Below are positions 22,041 to 32,845 of a DNA stretch of 64,000 nucleotides, piece by piece. The notes below the pieces were generated by a model. That model was not told the DNA's origin. It ran no database searches and was given only the letters and a program-made list of their open reading frames with translations. The stretch covers positions 157,657-221,656 of the forward strand of contig NW_026516738.1 of the NCBI RefSeq assembly GCF_025766255.1, read 5' to 3'. This stretch comes from Zychaea mexicana (lineage: Eukaryota; Mucoromycota; Mucoromycetes; Mucorales; Lichtheimiaceae). The translations under genes were made by a program, and so were the position numbers. Each line of letters starts with the position of its first letter. Within the stretch, counting starts at the first letter, position 1.

Positions 22041-23890
22041 TATAATTTATTCGGATGGGGGCTTGTGGAAAAAAGTGTGTATTCCAAAAAAAAAAGTTTG
22101 ATTCAGGACCTGAGAAAGCGCTCTGAAGCCGTTGAAGCCACCAATGCTGTTCACGAGAACTCCGATTCGTCAATGCGCGCATCCCAAAGCTCCGCTCACT
22201 CCACAATTCAAGTCCGTGTGTTCGGTATACCTGCTTCCAAATAAAAAGCATGGGTTAACTGGTAACAGCAGAGCAGTGCTGGTAGGAGAGACTCATTTAA
22301 GCAATTATATGAGAAATTGGTATGACTAGAAGATGTTAGCCGAGTTGGCAAAAAAAGTAAATCAACCTTTTGAAGGACGGGACACATATTGGAGTTTCGC
22401 AAATCCACACGATTTGATTAATGATAGTGCTGCCATCATGCGATACATATGCATATTATGTAAGGAGCCATGATATAGTGACGATAGTGAAATTCAGATC
22501 CACTACTGTGGATTACGCTGGTCGGCTAGGAGAATAGGATGGCAGCAAGGAAAGTGCTTTTATATGCTTCGATTCTTCCACGCGTTGAATTATCCACCTT
22601 AGATGCATGGTTTCCTAGTAATAAGATAACTTTAATTAAAGATGGCCAGAAGATAGACGACATTATTCATCCCAAACCAATAATCAAAAAAGCAGATGCT
22701 TCGCTACCAACAGTTTTTTTTTTTTTTTCAGAAGTAGCATTATTTAAGGTTTCTAGTAAATAACAGTGACAGCATACAAATACCTACATGTTAGGCACAA
22801 CCATGGTTTGTATGTACTGATACCTTGATGTTCAGGAACATAGGTGCTAGCTTTACAATGCAGCGTAAGGATGCATCTTTGCATCATCATAGCCGTAATC
22901 ATCATTACCATAAAATAAAGACGAGATAGCTGCTGGGGGGTGGGTCTTCTACGTACGGAAGAGGAATTCATGCAATAATAAAAAAAGGGCGAACCCAGTT
23001 ATTTTAGCTAATCTGCATTGGCTCTTATTTTTTTCCATTCCGCTTGACCCGTTCCCAGTTGTTGAGTGTGCGTGTAAGAATTCCCATGGTAACTCTAAAT
23101 CTGCCTTTTTTTCTTTCTTTCTAAAGAAGAAACGAAAAGTCAGCGGAACCAAGTTCCTGACGCTTGTTGCTGTTGCTGTGGCCAGCAGACTCAGCAAACT
23201 CAAATTAAAAGTTAAATTGGGGGTGATGTTATTACGAAGAAGAAGAAGAGCAAGAAGCGGATCTCAGTGTTATAAAATCCGACAGTATGGATTGGGCTGC
23301 TGCTGGCCTGGCCACTTTATTCTTTAGTAGTAGTAGAAAAGCGGGACACGTATCACATATCACCGAGAGCGTGTGAGAGGTGTCTTGATGATAATGGTGG
23401 TGGTGGTGATGATGATGATGCATCCTGCATGCATGCACAGGGTATACATGCATCACACAATCCTAAATGTTAGTAAAGCCGTCAATACCAGAGTAATTCA
23501 ATGACCACAACGTATCCTTCAAAGTTTTCAGGAGGGTCATAATTGCCTATCATCATTGTTACCAACACCAACCCATCACCAATATTTATAAAGTATCCAC
23601 GCTAAATTACTTTCCGCGTGGTTGTACGATACTGCATTAATCGGAGGAAAAAAAATATGGTCAGCACGTGCTTACCAAGAAAAACAAGAAGAAAACAAAA
23701 AATGCAGTGTGTGGGTATATGAAATAGTATATTAACCGAGAGATTGCTTTTTTGGTTTTCTGCAGTAACAAGAGGGGGAGAGAGATTAAAAACACATATT
23801 ATATATAAATGTATGATATATAGAGAGGGTAGACACCATGTTGTGGAAGGGGAAAGTTTTTATTTTCTTTTTACTTGGGTTCCTGGGGGG

Positions 23891-23923
<33 letters not shown>

Positions 23924-23994
23924 CGGGGATGGATTGTTTGGTATGAAAAAGATGATATGAGGTTTGGTGATGGGTAAAAAGGTAAAAATATAAA
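22041..23994. other. Intergenic region upstream of DOHH, downstream of bHLH gene
   Basis: This is 1.95 kb without a convincing gene. The left end should hold the DOHH promoter. Short plus-strand frames at 22333-22473 and 22539-22763 look weakly protein-like (the latter contains VELSTLDAWFPSNKITLIKD) but do not join and match nothing I know. A GT microsatellite and a palindromic CACGTG site lie at the right end. Confidence 0.45.
23895..23923. repeat. (GT)n microsatellite
   Basis: About fourteen GT dinucleotides, just downstream of the bHLH gene's stop codon and so probably in or near its 3' UTR. Confidence 0.9.
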
Positions 23995-25260
23995 TCAAAA
24001 GTTTTTCAGCGATGCCAACTCACGACGCAATTCTGCCGATTCCCGGGTCCACTGGTCCTCTCGCTGCTGAAGAATCGAAATATAGTCCAAAGCTAAACAA
24101 AAAGAAAGAAAGAAAGAAAGAGCGTGAGTTCGACCGGTCGATAGGAGGGAGAGCAAGCAGAGAGTTTAAACTTTACCTTTGCTCAAGATTTCCCATTTGC
24201 TCGTCTTGAGACCCTTGTCCACCGGCAGGATATCGCGCAGTTCATCGAACAGGTCCTTCATTTCTTTACGCCGCTTGCGCTCTGCAAGTTTGTGACTCAC
24301 TCGAAGTTCCGGTGACCGCGAATACATTGCTGTGCTGCCTCGCCTTGACATGGAGGCTTCGCCCTGAGGATAATGTTGCGACTGTGGTGGTGGTGGTGGT
24401 GGCTGTTGTTGTTGTTCTTGGCGGCTTGTGAGTGGGGGACCTGCGTGGCGCAGTGGATGCGCGCTATTATTATTATTATCATGCTCTTGGTGGAGGTGAT
24501 GATGATGATGATGGTGGTGGTATTGGTACTGCTGCGGAGGCGAAGGATGGCTTTGCGGCTGTACTCGAGGCGATGATGCAGCCGATGACAGTGGGGAGCC
24601 ATAATAGGCTCCATTGGACGAAGACGAAACGGCAATCGAGTGTCGTCGAATACTGTCCGAGGGTGACGCTTGTGGCAAGTCGTCAAGCCACATTCCATTG
24701 GACAGCGGATGACGCTCTTTTGTTGCAGTTGCTGTTCCTGCTGTGGAAGCAGCAAGTGGTTGTTGTCGGGTTAGATGTGATATAGATGGTAAAGAGTCTC
24801 GTCGCCATGGTGACGATGCATGTTGCTGTGGGGACAAATTGGTGCTGCTGTTGCCATGGTATTGGTTGTTGTTGTTGCCGTTGGGCTGCAGTGGTGGCGA
24901 TGTGAGGAAACGATTGGTGAGATCAGCTTGATCGGATGTCGACGGACGAATGGTGGCGGGTGAAGTGAAACGCTGAGATGGAGAAGGCGGAGGGGAGCTA
25001 CATAAGAGTGGAGGTCTGCAGGTGGCGTGTAATGCAGGATCCGTCAGGGAGCCTCTCCTTGAGCTAGAGGCACTGGTTGTGCTTGGAGCTGTCCGGTCCA
25101 GATGGGAGTAAGGATGGTGTCGAAAGGAGGAGAGAGGAAAGAGCGTCCTCGAGTCTGGATCGAGCGAAGGACGGCGGCTGGACGGTTTTGGTGCGGTGCT
25201 GTCGTCGTTAGGGCCAACTGGTTCGTGGGGTGGCGTCGTGTAGTGGTTTGTAAGAAGCAT
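23995..25260 (-). CDS. bHLH (helix-loop-helix leucine-zipper) transcription factor
   Basis: A nuclear DNA-binding regulator. There are two exons, 24177-25260 and 23995-24092, giving 393 residues. The first ~315 residues are low-complexity (Ser, Pro, His, Gln, Asn) with phospho-type RRxS motifs such as SSRRGSLTD and SMSRRGSTA. The bHLH starts near residue 320: the basic part [20 protein letters not shown] carries the His-Glu-Arg pattern expected for E-box recognition, and helix 2 crosses the intron (KWEILSK, then [10 protein letters not shown]). A short coiled coil closes the protein ([15 protein letters not shown]). Its target is probably CANNTG, perhaps CACGTG. An in-frame TTG at 25308 is not a likely start. 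Confidence 0.9.
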
Positions 25261-25420
25261 TATATGATAGCAGCAGTAGAAGTAAAAGTAGTAGTAATAG
25301 TTAAGCAAACAGCAAGCAACTCATGTACAAAAGAAAGAGGAAAAAAGACAAATTGGTTGGGAAGGGGCAAGCAGCATTATATTTTCCAGCAAAGCGTAGA
25401 ACTCCGCACAAGATAAAAAA

Positions 25421-25426
25421 CACGTG
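25421..25426. promoter_or_regulatory. E-box CACGTG upstream of bHLH gene
   Basis: The site lies 161 bp before the bHLH start codon. It shares its context AAAAACACGTGCT with the box at 25741, so both could be sites for this or another bHLH protein. Confidence 0.4.
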
Positions 25427-25740
25427 CTGCAGCCTGCTTGGCTTTTGCCACATGGTTCATTCCATGTCGTGCGCCCTCCTTTTATTACGCTATATACTTG
25501 CGGCATACTAATAAGGGCTTATCTTACGTTCTCGTGTGTGGGTGTGTGCGCTACTATTTCCCACAACAACCAAGCACTCAACCTTCTTGTCCCGTGGGTG
25601 AATTTCGTCCTGTCTCTGTTCTGTCCTATCCAAACCACCTCCCCCTTCCATACATCAGACACTTGATGATTTTTCTTAGGTCCCTTCAAGCCTCAATTCA
25701 TCTACAGTAGTTGACAACGTCTGTGATGTGACCACAAAAA

Positions 25741-25746
25741 CACGTG
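25741..25746. promoter_or_regulatory. E-box CACGTG upstream of bHLH gene
   Basis: The site lies 481 bp before the bHLH start codon, in the same AAAAACACGTGCT context as the box at 25421. Confidence 0.38.
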
Positions 25747-25887
25747 CTACTATGTATCCACCGCCAAAGCGCACTGTGTAAATCTAATGCATGATGTCCT
25801 ATCCTGAAGAGAAAGAGGGGGGAGGATCCTTCAAGCAAAGGACGGAATAATAATTGGGCCGAGAGTGTTATTTCTGTTGAGCACTAC

Positions 25888-25909
25888 GTGTGTGTGTGTG
25901 TGTGTGTGT
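25888..25909. repeat. (GT)n microsatellite
   Basis: About eleven GT dinucleotides in the upstream region of the bHLH gene. Confidence 0.85.
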
Positions 25910-28835
25910 CGTGCGTGTGCAAGGATAGAGAAAATAAAAGTTTTCAGGTGCGCATGTTGCACGTTTCGGAAACACAATATGAAATGATGGACCTTTCGAA
26001 CAAGCCCAATTTTGTGATCGCCCAAAAAAAAAATCAGTTACTGTCTGAAAATCATGCCGTTTTCCCTATTTTTTATTTGCAGTGAAGCAGAAAATTATAC
26101 AATATCCTGTCATCATCGTCGTCGTCATGGTGAATGTTTGTATTATGTACTAACCATGGCAGCAAACAAGTTTGTTCTTGCCGTGGAGGTGCAGTCTAAC
26201 ACGAATGTGGGGTTGGGGATGAGGGAACAGTGCCGAAAGATGCTGACTGTTACTATGCTGTATTTGAAACTTTATCCTTCCTGAGTAGAACTAGAAACCG
26301 ATAGTCGTTTCACCGCGTCAATGGTGTCACCGTCCTTGTTGCGTCCAGACCAAAAAAGCTTATTTTTGATACAGTATACGAGTGACAGAGATGAGGTTGC
26401 GGCGGAGAGCAAAGAAAGTGAGAGTGAGCGCGGGTCTGGATCGTCGATCATTACGATCACTATGTACTTTGTACTTGATACTGTTTAACATATATACCAG
26501 CTGGTAGTATTAGGCTAAGGCAAACATTTCTTCCGTTCGACGCTGTATCAGCGTGATAACTGAGAAGAATCCGGAAAGACCTACACATTAGCAACAACAA
26601 AAAAAGCATACTGATGGACCATGCATGCACGTAAAAACGTCAATTCCGTAATGACGTTTACAGTGGGCTACATATAAAAAAATGCCCGATTATGTACGTA
26701 GCAGTTATAGCCGGGAGGAGAGCGGATGATATTCGCAAAATGGGGGACAATCAGATTTGCCGTATTTATCAAGTTGGTTTTTTCGCTCTCTGCTAACATA
26801 AGCACGTGCTAAAGATCATCAGTACGTAATAACAGCAAAAAAAGAGTGTGGTGAACCCCCTCATCTCTCTCACTTCCTTCACTTTTCTTGCTGGCTGCAG
26901 ATTCCGAAAAAGCGTGAGAAATGTCGGCGCTGTCCGGATGACGCTTGGGGCATCAGTCATCAGGGTCAAGCTGGGTTTGTTCGTTTCCAACAACATGCAA
27001 AGCCGAGTCCCCATGAAATCAAAACTTATTTATCAGTAAACTTTTTTTTTCGTGCACATATCAGCAGCAGCAGCAGCTCAACGGTATTTAGTAATCGCAC
27101 GATGATTGCATCAAGATCGACACTATTAGTTTTTACTGCGGTGACCATAAAAACGGTGCTCTGATCATCATATTCCTTTTTGAATTATCATCATGCAACA
27201 GTTGATGATACATCTCTTGATCAAAACTTTATGCATCGTATCATCATCATTAGCTTTAAATGACACTATACTAGCTTCCTTACGATTGTATATGATAATA
27301 AGTTACATATTGTTCCGTGACGTCTCATAAACTATAAAGTAGTATATAGTAACCTTCTTTTTTCTATTGGGTCGTTCTGGAGAAGATGGCTCAAAACAGC
27401 GTCATAACTGTCAGGTCTCGTGACAACAATCAATATCACCATACATATACTCGTTGGAAACTTGGTTCCCATGGGATGGAGCCGTAATGCTTCTGCTTCT
27501 ATGATATAGTTGCGGACAGCAGCAGTGTTATCTATATTTTTGATCGAAATGATCATGTGATGACTATTTTTACAAAGAGTGTGCATATACAGAGTTCCGT
27601 ATGTAGAGAAATGAGAGTGATCCGTCTTGTTCCCTCTCTCCCAGTTACGTGCAATCCGGACAGGATTACACTCTGATAGGAGAAAAAGCCCGCAAAAGAT
27701 CCGTGCATCAAGTTTCTGTCGATAATATTTTGGGGACGGTTACAATATATTCGGAGCGCTCTTCTTGTGTATCTTATGTTCGTGAACTTAGTATTATTTT
27801 TTGTTACCAGTGCATGCGCACCAGATGTAAGCGCTGACTTCCTTGTTGATCGCTTTATCTAATGACGAACGCAACAATATTTATCAAACTCCTTTCCTTT
27901 GCAGTTTAATGTAATGACAATCACTGATAGTGTCAAGCAGATAATTCCGATAACCCCAAACAATGTTTCTTCTTTACCATTCTTACTTTTGTCGCAAGTC
28001 AATTGATGCTTTTGGCGGGATGGCCACCAACAATTAAAAAGGCCCTTTAATTATTATGTAATACGCCATAAACGGCTGGTATCACCGTCGTAATACTTAA
28101 CAGGGTGGATCATCCTTAGTCATACACGTGGCATATATTATACATCACTAATCACAACAATATTATCATCATACAACAAATTTTAACACGTCTTACATCA
28201 TAGGATTGTCTTTTGCTGCGAAGCAGTAAAGAAAATATTGTACATAGCACCCGTCATCCAAGACTAAACAATAGACTACTATCATAACTATATGATGAAA
28301 TGTCTTCATATCACACATTGACGGTGTTATGTGCTCCAGATGACTCGTGTTTCGCGGCACGGTAAAGCAGTGACGTACTTGATACCCACTATAATAAGCA
28401 TAAACTTATTCGTCTTGTTGATGGTGGTACCTACTCAACCCCTCCCCACTTCTAGATAAAGACTTCAACATGGTCTGCGTTTCACGTACCACCCCGAATA
28501 ACTAAAATTTGATATATATGGTGCGTTCGCCTTATAACCGTCAATTTTTTACCTCAGCTTATACTCTGTTATAACGTCCCCAAAAGGCAATTATACAGTC
28601 CAACGTGCTTCAAAATATCTTTTTTAACTCGTTTGCTTTCGTTATTGAAGAAAAAAAAACATTCATGTTTGTAAAAAAACATGGGAAGCCAAAAGTTACC
28701 GGTTTTTCCCAATTTAGCTGGGCCGGCAGAACTCACGTACCTGAAACAAGAATGAGTAAACAACTCCTATACGTATATATACTCGCCTATCGCCTACGTC
28801 CTACACGTCTTTTCTTTTTACCTTTCATTTAAAAG

Positions 28836-28917
28836 ATGCCGCCATTACGACGAAAGCAGAAGGCACCCGAAGAAGGACGCGTGCGCCTGACGGAAGAATC
28901 ACTGCCCAGTTTCAGGG
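28836..28917 (+). CDS. Possible orphan first coding exon, unrecognised
   Basis: An ATG after a pyrimidine-rich leader opens a charged N-terminus (MPPLRRKQKAPEEGRVRLTE) of about 27 codons, ending at a GTATAC donor-like site. The codon usage and leader resemble the true first exons in this window. I could not find a downstream exon that keeps the frame. It could be the first exon of a gene I failed to assemble, a remnant, or chance. Confidence 0.25.
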
Positions 28918-31278
28918 TATACGCCGATTTTTTATTGCTATTCCTATACATTTTTATTTTTCACCATGTATACCTGTCATTGTTCTTGATGTTCAAACAC
29001 TTTATAAGGTTTAGTGCTTAAGAATCAAATTGAAACAATATAAAGTCTTGACGGTTATAAGGGGAACGCACCATAAGCTAATTCATCAGTGAATCATAGC
29101 GGTCATACATAGCAATCTATAAACTCATTTCTCCTATACATCAAAAGAAAAAAGCGCAGTTAAATTACCTTGAAAGTTTTAATAGAACGAAAATTGACGA
29201 AGCAAAACAGTACTGAATAAGATAAACTTTTATAATGACGTTCCAAAGCTAAAAAAGTTGGTCGCGCAGGCCAGATCAGCCCAGGAGCACCATAGGAAGT
29301 CCCTGTCAGAATCCCAAAGCGAGAGCAGTCGCTGCTTAACCATGGTGATGAACACGGTTGGGTGAACTTGATCGCAAAAGTAGCAAATAAAATTGAAGTT
29401 CAAGACAACCGCCAGTGGTAGTAGATAAATTGTGATGAAAGCACTATTTGCATCGTATCTTTTATATTGTTCTTTCCATTCGTTAATAGCTGCAATATGT
29501 GTATGTAGTTTGTACGTTGGATCATGTCTGTAGTTGTTACTGTGTTGAAGATACTGTATATAATAGTATAATAGATCATACATAATACATTCGTTCTTGC
29601 CGCTCATAAACTCATTATTATAAATCTAACGAGTATTACTACATACGTTACCCGCATGGTACGTACCATGTAAGCTGTTAAAAATAATGCAGGTTTTTCT
29701 TTGTCGAGGGCAGATGTTATTAAAGTTATATCATTGTGTCATTTATGCATACCGATGCTTGTAGCTTTTGTGGTGCAGGGGAACTCCTCCTCGATATTTA
29801 AGTTTAAAGCACGATTGACAGCAACATCATCATCATTCATGTACAGAGTATAGTTACTATAACATTTTCGACAAACTCCACGGCCGGTAGCAAAATTGTC
29901 GATACTTTCTCACTTGCTGTGTATGTACACGTGGTTATGACTCTACCATGCAAAGGCCGTCGTATCTCTGCATATTATGCAACAGCATTGTTAGCCTTGG
30001 ATTTCCCGCGCATACAAGAGCTTTAAGTAACATGCACCCTTGATCGCGTCAAACATAGCGCTCATCAGTTCAAACAAGTTGAATCTTGAAAGCTGCTTGT
30101 GGCCACTAACTAAAAATTCTGCATATGGATGTGTCGAAGAGAAGCACAGACTCGATCAAATTCATGCGAAGAATGGAGCATTCGATAAAAAAGAGAGAGA
30201 CGAGGAAGCACTTAATTTGTAAGACCAAATATTCTAGACATATACAGCCACGGTTGCGGCACAATAGTTTTAATTAAGATGACTCGCTTCGAGTACTAGC
30301 ATTCTTTCTCGAATCGCATTCTCACTTCGCTACTTAAGCATAATTGACACCGTGATGTTTGACTTTACTAGGCGTTAAACCCTCAATCACCTATCTAACA
30401 AAATTCACTAGCACCACGCTTATCGCATAACAATCAATCAACCTTTAACCTGTTTGCGAAACTGGAATCAAAGAGACCTGTTGCTGCCGTTCCTTTCAAC
30501 AACCATTCTTTTAGGCTAATCCTTACGACTTTATCGATTTGCTTAACACCCCGGTCATGTACATCTGACTAGCGTTTCTGCAATGTCATTCACTTACGTT
30601 TTCATGAGGCTTTCCACCAACAATCTCGGCGTAATCCCATATATACGTGCCGCTCCAGTTTTTTTAATCTAGGTGTGTACTAGCACCATTCCTTATTGAA
30701 AGTTACTAATTATCGATGATTTGCAGGGCTCCCTGTCGGATGTTTCTTTCCTTTGCTGATGTTGAGGATACACCTTGTATTCCAGATTTTCCATTTTCCA
30801 CAAACAGCAATGACGTCGGTTGTCAAGTAACAGATAAGAAAAAAAGGTTTAGCATGAACACATCAAAGATAATATAGCGGCTAAATATTGAACTACCTAT
30901 TTTTGAAACAAATGAGTCTACCCACGTTCCTTTGCTGCTTGTGACCTAAGATCGCACACCAAGTGCTATATTTTCACAGTATCCGCTGAGAAAATTTAAT
31001 AGCTGACGTTTATGGAGGTAATGAAGGACACAGCTAGGTGCGAGAAAAAAGAAACAAAAGAAAGTAAGGGAAAGCATATATATATTTAAAAAAAATTCTC
31101 GTGGCAAAAGTATACAAGACCGAACGGCCGTACCGATCCGAACGCTGGTTGGCTGAGATATAAAATATACCCCCAGCAATTGCCGGTCATCTATATTCAG
31201 GGCTGCCTGCTACCTATTATCCACATACTAGCAACATTCTGATGGGAAGTCAAGGAGAAAGCTACATATAGTAACTGC

Positions 31279-31338
31279 GTTTCCTAGGGAACAGAACTGG
31301 TTACCATGACAAACCCATTTTTTGAGTTCCCTAGAAAC
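31279..31338. promoter_or_regulatory. Cluster of X-box (RFX-type) palindromes
   Basis: Three imperfect palindromes are packed into 60 bp: GTTTCCTAGGGAAC (31279-31292), a GTTACCATGACAAAC-like site (~31300-31314) and GTTCCCTAGAAAC (31326-31338). They resemble the RFX consensus GTNRCC(N)RGYAAC. They lie about 310-370 bp before the start of the Mpv17-family gene. Confidence 0.35.
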
Positions 31339-31647
31339 CCATTTCTGGAATCAGTAGTAGCCGCGCTTCGAGGACATGTTGCTTACAGATCCTCTTTTAT
31401 CCATTGAATATTTTTTACCACAGTTCTCTCACGATTGTAACAGGTTACGTGAGTAGCAATATGCTTTTCAAAGTCAGGTTGCCCAATTCAGACAGTGCAC
31501 CTCTGTCTCGAATTGTGGGGTCACGCAAAGTGAGACCATCATCACATAAAGCTTTTTTATTTCTCGGCTCTTTGAACTCTCTTATTTTCTTCCCCACCCT
31601 CCCTTTTTAACCCCGGACACACCGCACAACCTCCATTACCTCGCATA

Positions 31648-32539
31648 ATGTCGACAGCTGCCGCCGCCCCCATTCCAGCATGGTTAGCCTGGTACCTCGC
31701 GCAATTGGCTGCTAATCCTCTCCGTACTAAAGCCTGCACCAGCGGTGTATTGGCCGGTATGCAGGAGCTGACAGCTCAAAAACTTTCCGGTGTCAAGAAG
31801 ATTGACAAGCGAGTTATCCAAATGGCATTATACGGTAAGCTATATTCTCGAGGGAAACATTGATGAAAATAAACATGAAAAAAGAGATAAAAGGAGGATT
31901 ATTAAGCTTTGTTTTGACATTATAGGCTTATTTATTTCCGGTCCTCTCAACCACTACTTATACGAGATTATGTACAAGCTACTTGCTGGCAAGAGCCCCA
32001 AGCAAGCTAAGATTGGCCAGTTGCTTTTCTCCAACTTTGTCATCTCGCCCACGATGAACTCAGGTATGTGTTGAATTCTGCGAGGATGGGAGAAGAGAGG
32101 ATGGTATCCATGGATGATGAAAGAGCAGTAAAAATCTTAACGCGGGTTGCAATTGAAATTACACAGTATACCTCACCGCAATGACCATTCTTGCTGGTGG
32201 CCGTTCGCTCGCCCAGGTTAAGACCGCTGTCCGTGGTGGTCTTCTTTCTATGCAAAAGGTGTCGTGGTGCGTGTCGCCCGTCACTCTTATTTTCGCACAG
32301 AACTTCTTGCCCCAGTACACCTGGGTTCCCTTCTTCCAGATCGTTGCTTTCTGTAAGTTGCACAAAACGAGATTAGATGGGATTTAATGGGACAAGGATA
32401 GGTTAAATATGGGATGACTGACGATGGAGGTTCTTCTGTTGATTTATAAGGCGTTGGCACGTACATGAACACCATGATCAAGAAGAAGCGCATGCAGGCA
32501 GCGCAGGCAGCCGCCAAGGAAGCTGAGAAGAAGGAGTAA
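31648..32539 (+). CDS. Mpv17/PMP22 family peroxisomal or mitochondrial membrane protein
   Basis: A four-helix membrane protein of the family containing peroxisomal PXMP2 and mitochondrial Mpv17/Sym1; members act as small-molecule channels. Exons are 31648-31834, 31926-32063, 32167-32352 and 32451-32539, giving 199 residues, the usual length. The N-terminal helix is WLAWYLAQLAANPLRTKACT; the family's GPLNHYLYEIMYKLL motif starts exon 2; and the conserved Trp-Pro block appears as FAQNFLPQYTWVPFFQIVAF. The tail is Lys/Ala-rich (KKKRMQAAQAAAKEAEKKE). The PXMP2-like group seems likelier than Sym1, so a peroxisomal location is favoured but not proved. Confidence 0.88.
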
Positions 32540-32845
32540 ATTTTTGACATCTAGTATATTTCGCACTCTACCTCTTCTTATTATCTCAGCATTTATACTA
32601 CTTTCTCTATTATGTTGTCATCTTTTATCCCCCTTTGAGTCGAGATCCTTTCGACGCAGCAAACTTAGCCATATAATTATCAGGCAGGTCCATTGTTTCA
32701 CACTTGTGTGTTTGTATTCATAGAAAAATATACTTTATTATGCAAATGAAGACAAAACAAAAAGAAAGCTTGCATGAATGTTTTGATAGGATGTGTGGAG
32801 ATGCATGGATGGCGGCGGGAAGAGGGCTTTTTTCTGCAGGTAGAA
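32540..32845. other. Convergent 3' region
   Basis: An AT-rich spacer of 306 bp between two converging genes. Nothing else is seen. Confidence 0.5.

Larger units (their letters stand above)
25261..31647. other. Gene-poor region, 6.4 kb
   Basis: The longest stretch here without a supported gene. The left end carries the bHLH promoter, with CACGTG boxes at 25421, 25741 and 26813. A GT microsatellite is at 25888-25909. Scattered frames of 60-125 codons match nothing I know, including 29230-29607 on the minus strand. A plausible orphan first exon is at 28836. The right end has an X-box-like cluster before the Mpv17-family gene. No transposase or reverse transcriptase motif was seen, but decayed mobile DNA is possible. 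Confidence 0.5.

Noticed and set aside
24373..24785. Plus-strand Trp/Val- and Asp/Gly-rich frames
   Set aside because: They are antisense to the His/Gln repeats of the bHLH gene.
29230..29607. 125-codon minus-strand frame
   Set aside because: Long for AT-rich DNA, but no family was recognised and there is no promoter-like leader; it stays only as part of the gene-poor region note.
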